From an uncultured Verrucomicrobiales bacterium (GTDB lineage: Bacteria > Verrucomicrobiota > Verrucomicrobiia > Verrucomicrobiales > DEV007): a stretch of 35,265 nucleotides of DNA. Position 1 is the first letter of the stretch. Each line of letters opens with the position of its first letter. A program made the position numbers and the translations under genes. Shown piece after piece: positions 33,283-35,265 of the stretch. Under the pieces are notes generated by a model. The model did no database searches and had not been told where the DNA came from. It was given only the letters and a program-made list of their open reading frames with translations. The stretch spans positions 1 through 35,265 of the forward strand of contig CAJXQE010000029.1 of the NCBI GenBank assembly GCA_913058215.1, in the 5' to 3' direction.

Positions 33283-35254
33283 ATGGGGGAATCTACAACG
33301 TCTTTCGTTTTGAACACAGGAAATTTTTCTGATCTGGGCCTGCCACAAGAACTTCTCGACGCGGTCGCGAAGCTTGGGTTTGAGGCACCATCGGCCATTC
33401 AGACGGCCACCATTCCAGCTGCCCTGGCGGGTAAGGATATCGTAGGGCTTTCCGAAACCGGCTCCGGGAAAACGGCAGCTTTCGGTCTGCCCTCCCTCGC
33501 CAAAATTGATTTCGACAATCCTTCTCCGCAGGTCCTCGTGCTTTGTCCAACCCGTGAGTTGGCGGTTCAGGTATGCGGCGAACTGCAAACGCTCGGCTCT
33601 TGTCTCCCGCGGCTTCACGCTCTCGCTGTTTATGGGGGCGCACCGATTGACCGCCAGTTGCGGGCTTTGCGTCAGGGAACTCATCTCATCGTAGGAACTC
33701 CGGGTCGGATCATTGATCACGTGAAACGTGGATCGCTCGATTTGTCCGGTGTGAAAACCGCGATTCTCGACGAAGCCGATCGTATGCTCGACATGGGGTT
33801 CATCGACGAAATGGAATCCATTCTCCGGGCACTTCCCGACGAACGTCAGACCCTCTTCTTTTCTGCCACGATGAATGGTGGAGTTTCCCGTCTCATCGAA
33901 AGTTTCGGTGCCGATCCGGAAACCATTCAGATCGAGCGGAAAGCGTTGACGGTGGAATCGATCGAACAGATTTCCTACGAAGTTCGCCAGCGTTCCAAAA
34001 TCGAAGTGCTTTCCCGTATCATCGATATGGAGCAGCCACGGCTGGCCATCATTTTTTGTAATACGAAGCGGAACGTTGACGAGTGCACAGAAGCCCTGCT
34101 TTCGCGCGGTTATTCGGCGGATCGACTTCACGGAGATATTGCTCAAAATTTACGGGAACGTGTTTTGCGGATGTTCCGCGAAGGAACTGTTGAGATTCTC
34201 GTCGCGACGGATGTTGCCGCACGGGGAATTGATGTTGATGATATTGACATCGTCTTTAACTACGATCTTCCCCAGGATCCCGAAGATTACGTTCACCGGG
34301 TTGGACGGACTGGTCGCGCGGGGCGTTCCGGAAAAGCGGTTTCTTTTCTCTTCGGCCGGGACAATTACCGGATCAAAACTATTGAGCGATACATCAAGGA
34401 TAGGATTCCGAGAGCGAAAATTCCAACTCAGGAAGAAGTCGACGGAAAACTGGCCGAAACGCTGATCGAAGGCGTACGCGTAAGACTCAAGGCAGAAGAT
34501 TTTGCCGACAGCACAGAGGAACTAGATTTGTTGCGCGCCGATGGATTTTCCACGGAACAGATTGCAGGAGCGCTGCTTTCGCTACTTTCTGAAGAAACCG
34601 GGCGCGAGGGCGAAGAAATTATTGAAGACCGTCCCGAACAGGAGCGTCCCCGCGAACGAAGAGAACGCCGGGATGATCGTGGTGATCGACCGGATCGTGG
34701 AAATGATCGGCGCGAAGGAAGTTTCAATGACCGGCGCCCGCAGCGTCGTGAGCTAGGTGAAGTCGAGGAGGGGATGACCCGCCTTTTTCTTAATCTGGGC
34801 AAAGCTGAGAGAATCAGCCCCGGTGATATTGCCGGGATGATGCACAACGAACTGAACATTCCGAACGGTTCCGTTGGAAAGATCAGTCTTTTTCCCAAGC
34901 ACACTCTGATCGACGTAAGCAACGATTACGCCGATACCGCAATCGATGCAGCCCGAAGCGCAAAACTGCGCGGCAAAAATTTCATCATGGACCGTGACCG
35001 TGGTCACGGAGGTGGTGGAGGAGAACGCCGTGGCGGCGGCGGCGGCGAAAGTCGCGGCGGCGGCGGTGGATACAAGGGTAGAGGCGGCGGCGGCGGTGAT
35101 AGTCGCAGTGGCGGATATCAGGGTAGAGGCGGCGGTGGCGGTGAAAGTCGCGGTGGCGGATATCAGGGTAGAGGCGGCGGCGGCGGTGATAGTCGCGGCG
35201 GCGGATACCAGGGTAGAGGCGGCGGCGGCGGTGATAGTCGCGGCGGCGGATACC
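33283..35254 (+). CDS. DEAD-box RNA helicase with DbpA-type RNA-binding domain and RGG repeats, 3'-truncated
   Basis: The frame from ATG 33283 stays open to the contig end, at least 657 codons, so its stop is missing. The helicase core has SETGSGKT (57-64), PTRELAVQV, TPGRIIDH, DEAD (163-166), SAT (194-196), ATDVAARGID and HRVGRTGR (338-345). It resembles DeaD/CsdA-type helicases that remodel RNA and assist ribosome assembly or cold adaptation. A basic Arg/Asp-rich linker (about 445-490) leads to a DbpA-like RNA-binding domain (about 499-568, TRLFLNLGKAERISPGDIAG). Beyond that, Gly-rich RGG-type 15-residue units run to the end. The adapter begins at 35255, one base into a codon after the tyrosine of the last repeat. 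AGG precedes the start. Confidence 0.95.
35035..35254 (+). repeat. 45-bp in-frame tandem repeat coding for Gly-rich RGG units
   Basis: GGTAGA recurs at 35077, 35122, 35167 and 35212, an exact 45-bp period, with a fifth unit partly present and a first, 51-bp variant before it. Each unit codes for about GGGGGDSRGGGYQGR, with D/E and S/G swaps and K/Q once. Such RGG tracts bind RNA. The near-identical units probably stopped the assembler, which explains why the contig ends here. Confidence 0.93.
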
Positions 35255-35265
35255 CTGTCTCTTAT
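35255..35265 (+). other. Illumina Nextera mosaic-end remnant (technical sequence)
   Basis: CTGTCTCTTAT is the start of the reverse complement of the Nextera mosaic end (CTGTCTCTTATACACATCT). It follows the last real base of the helicase repeat. Together with the adapter at 1-42 it shows that neither contig end is a natural boundary. Confidence 0.9.

Noticed and set aside
33229-34146. A 305-codon - strand frame opposite the DEAD-box helicase
   Set aside because: Every helicase motif lies in the + frame, which continues to the contig end. The antisense frame has no domain.
35035-35254. Tandem repeats as a CRISPR array
   Set aside because: The units are contiguous, in frame, 45 bp long and without spacers; they code for RGG peptide.

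Overview
The window looks like one whole contig from a Verrucomicrobiota or closely related PVC-group bacterium, with GC content judged by eye in the mid-50s percent. The assignment is inference from the mix of families: WD40 and c-type-cytochrome proteins, an SHD1-domain protease, a XylR-type regulator (LacI-like sensor plus AraC helix-turn-helix), a DUF5916 outer-membrane protein, a sulfatase and a Tat-type TIM-barrel protein. No rRNA or tRNA gene was seen. Both ends carry Illumina Nextera adapter sequence (1-42 and 35255-35265), so the ends are technical and the first and last genes are truncated.

Layout. (1) 43-4124, + strand: a 5'-truncated WD40 protein with a Pro/Ala/Lys repeat linker, then an FAD-dependent oxidoreductase with a C-terminal discoidin-like domain. 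(2) 8789-4131, - strand: an operon behind a good sigma70-type promoter, coding for an Nramp-like transporter without the usual metal-binding motifs, a Gfo/Idh/MocA oxidoreductase, an unknown beta-propeller protein and a UDP-glucuronate 4-epimerase-like enzyme. (3) 9284-8901, - strand: a small VOC protein. (4) 13402-9371, - strand: two paralogous secreted proteins resembling the C-terminal secretin domain, then a histidine kinase and an OmpR/PhoB-type response regulator. Upstream lies a TTTACA-N5-TTTACA direct repeat, the kind of site this regulator class binds. (5) 19993-13477, - strand: a five-gene operon (DJ-1/PfpI, TIM-barrel, pentaheme cytochrome c, PQQ/sorbosone-dehydrogenase-like propeller, sulfatase). 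Its last three junctions are 4-nt stop/start overlaps, and a XylR-type regulator is transcribed divergently. (6) 21239-29257: a secreted SHD1 metalloprotease, RecQ, a DUF5916 beta-barrel, a small membrane protein, an APH/AmgK-like kinase and a NAPE-PLD-like metallo-beta-lactamase-fold enzyme. (7) 29276-35254: an O-antigen ligase-like protein with TPRs, an unknown secreted protein with a terminator, a receiver-only response regulator, and a DEAD-box RNA helicase whose frame is still open at the contig end inside an RGG tandem repeat.

How it fits together. Region 5 looks like a regulated catabolic and oxidative unit for a sugar or sulfated carbohydrate: the regulator senses a ligand, the dehydrogenase-like propeller and multiheme cytochrome could pass electrons to the respiratory chain, and the sulfatase would remove sulfate. 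Region 4 is the best candidate for an undescribed system: secretin-domain homologues without the N-terminal secretin domains, co-transcribed with their own two-component system. Region 2 pairs an Nramp-fold transporter with sugar-type enzymes, which suggests its cargo may not be a divalent metal. These functional links are inferences from gene order.
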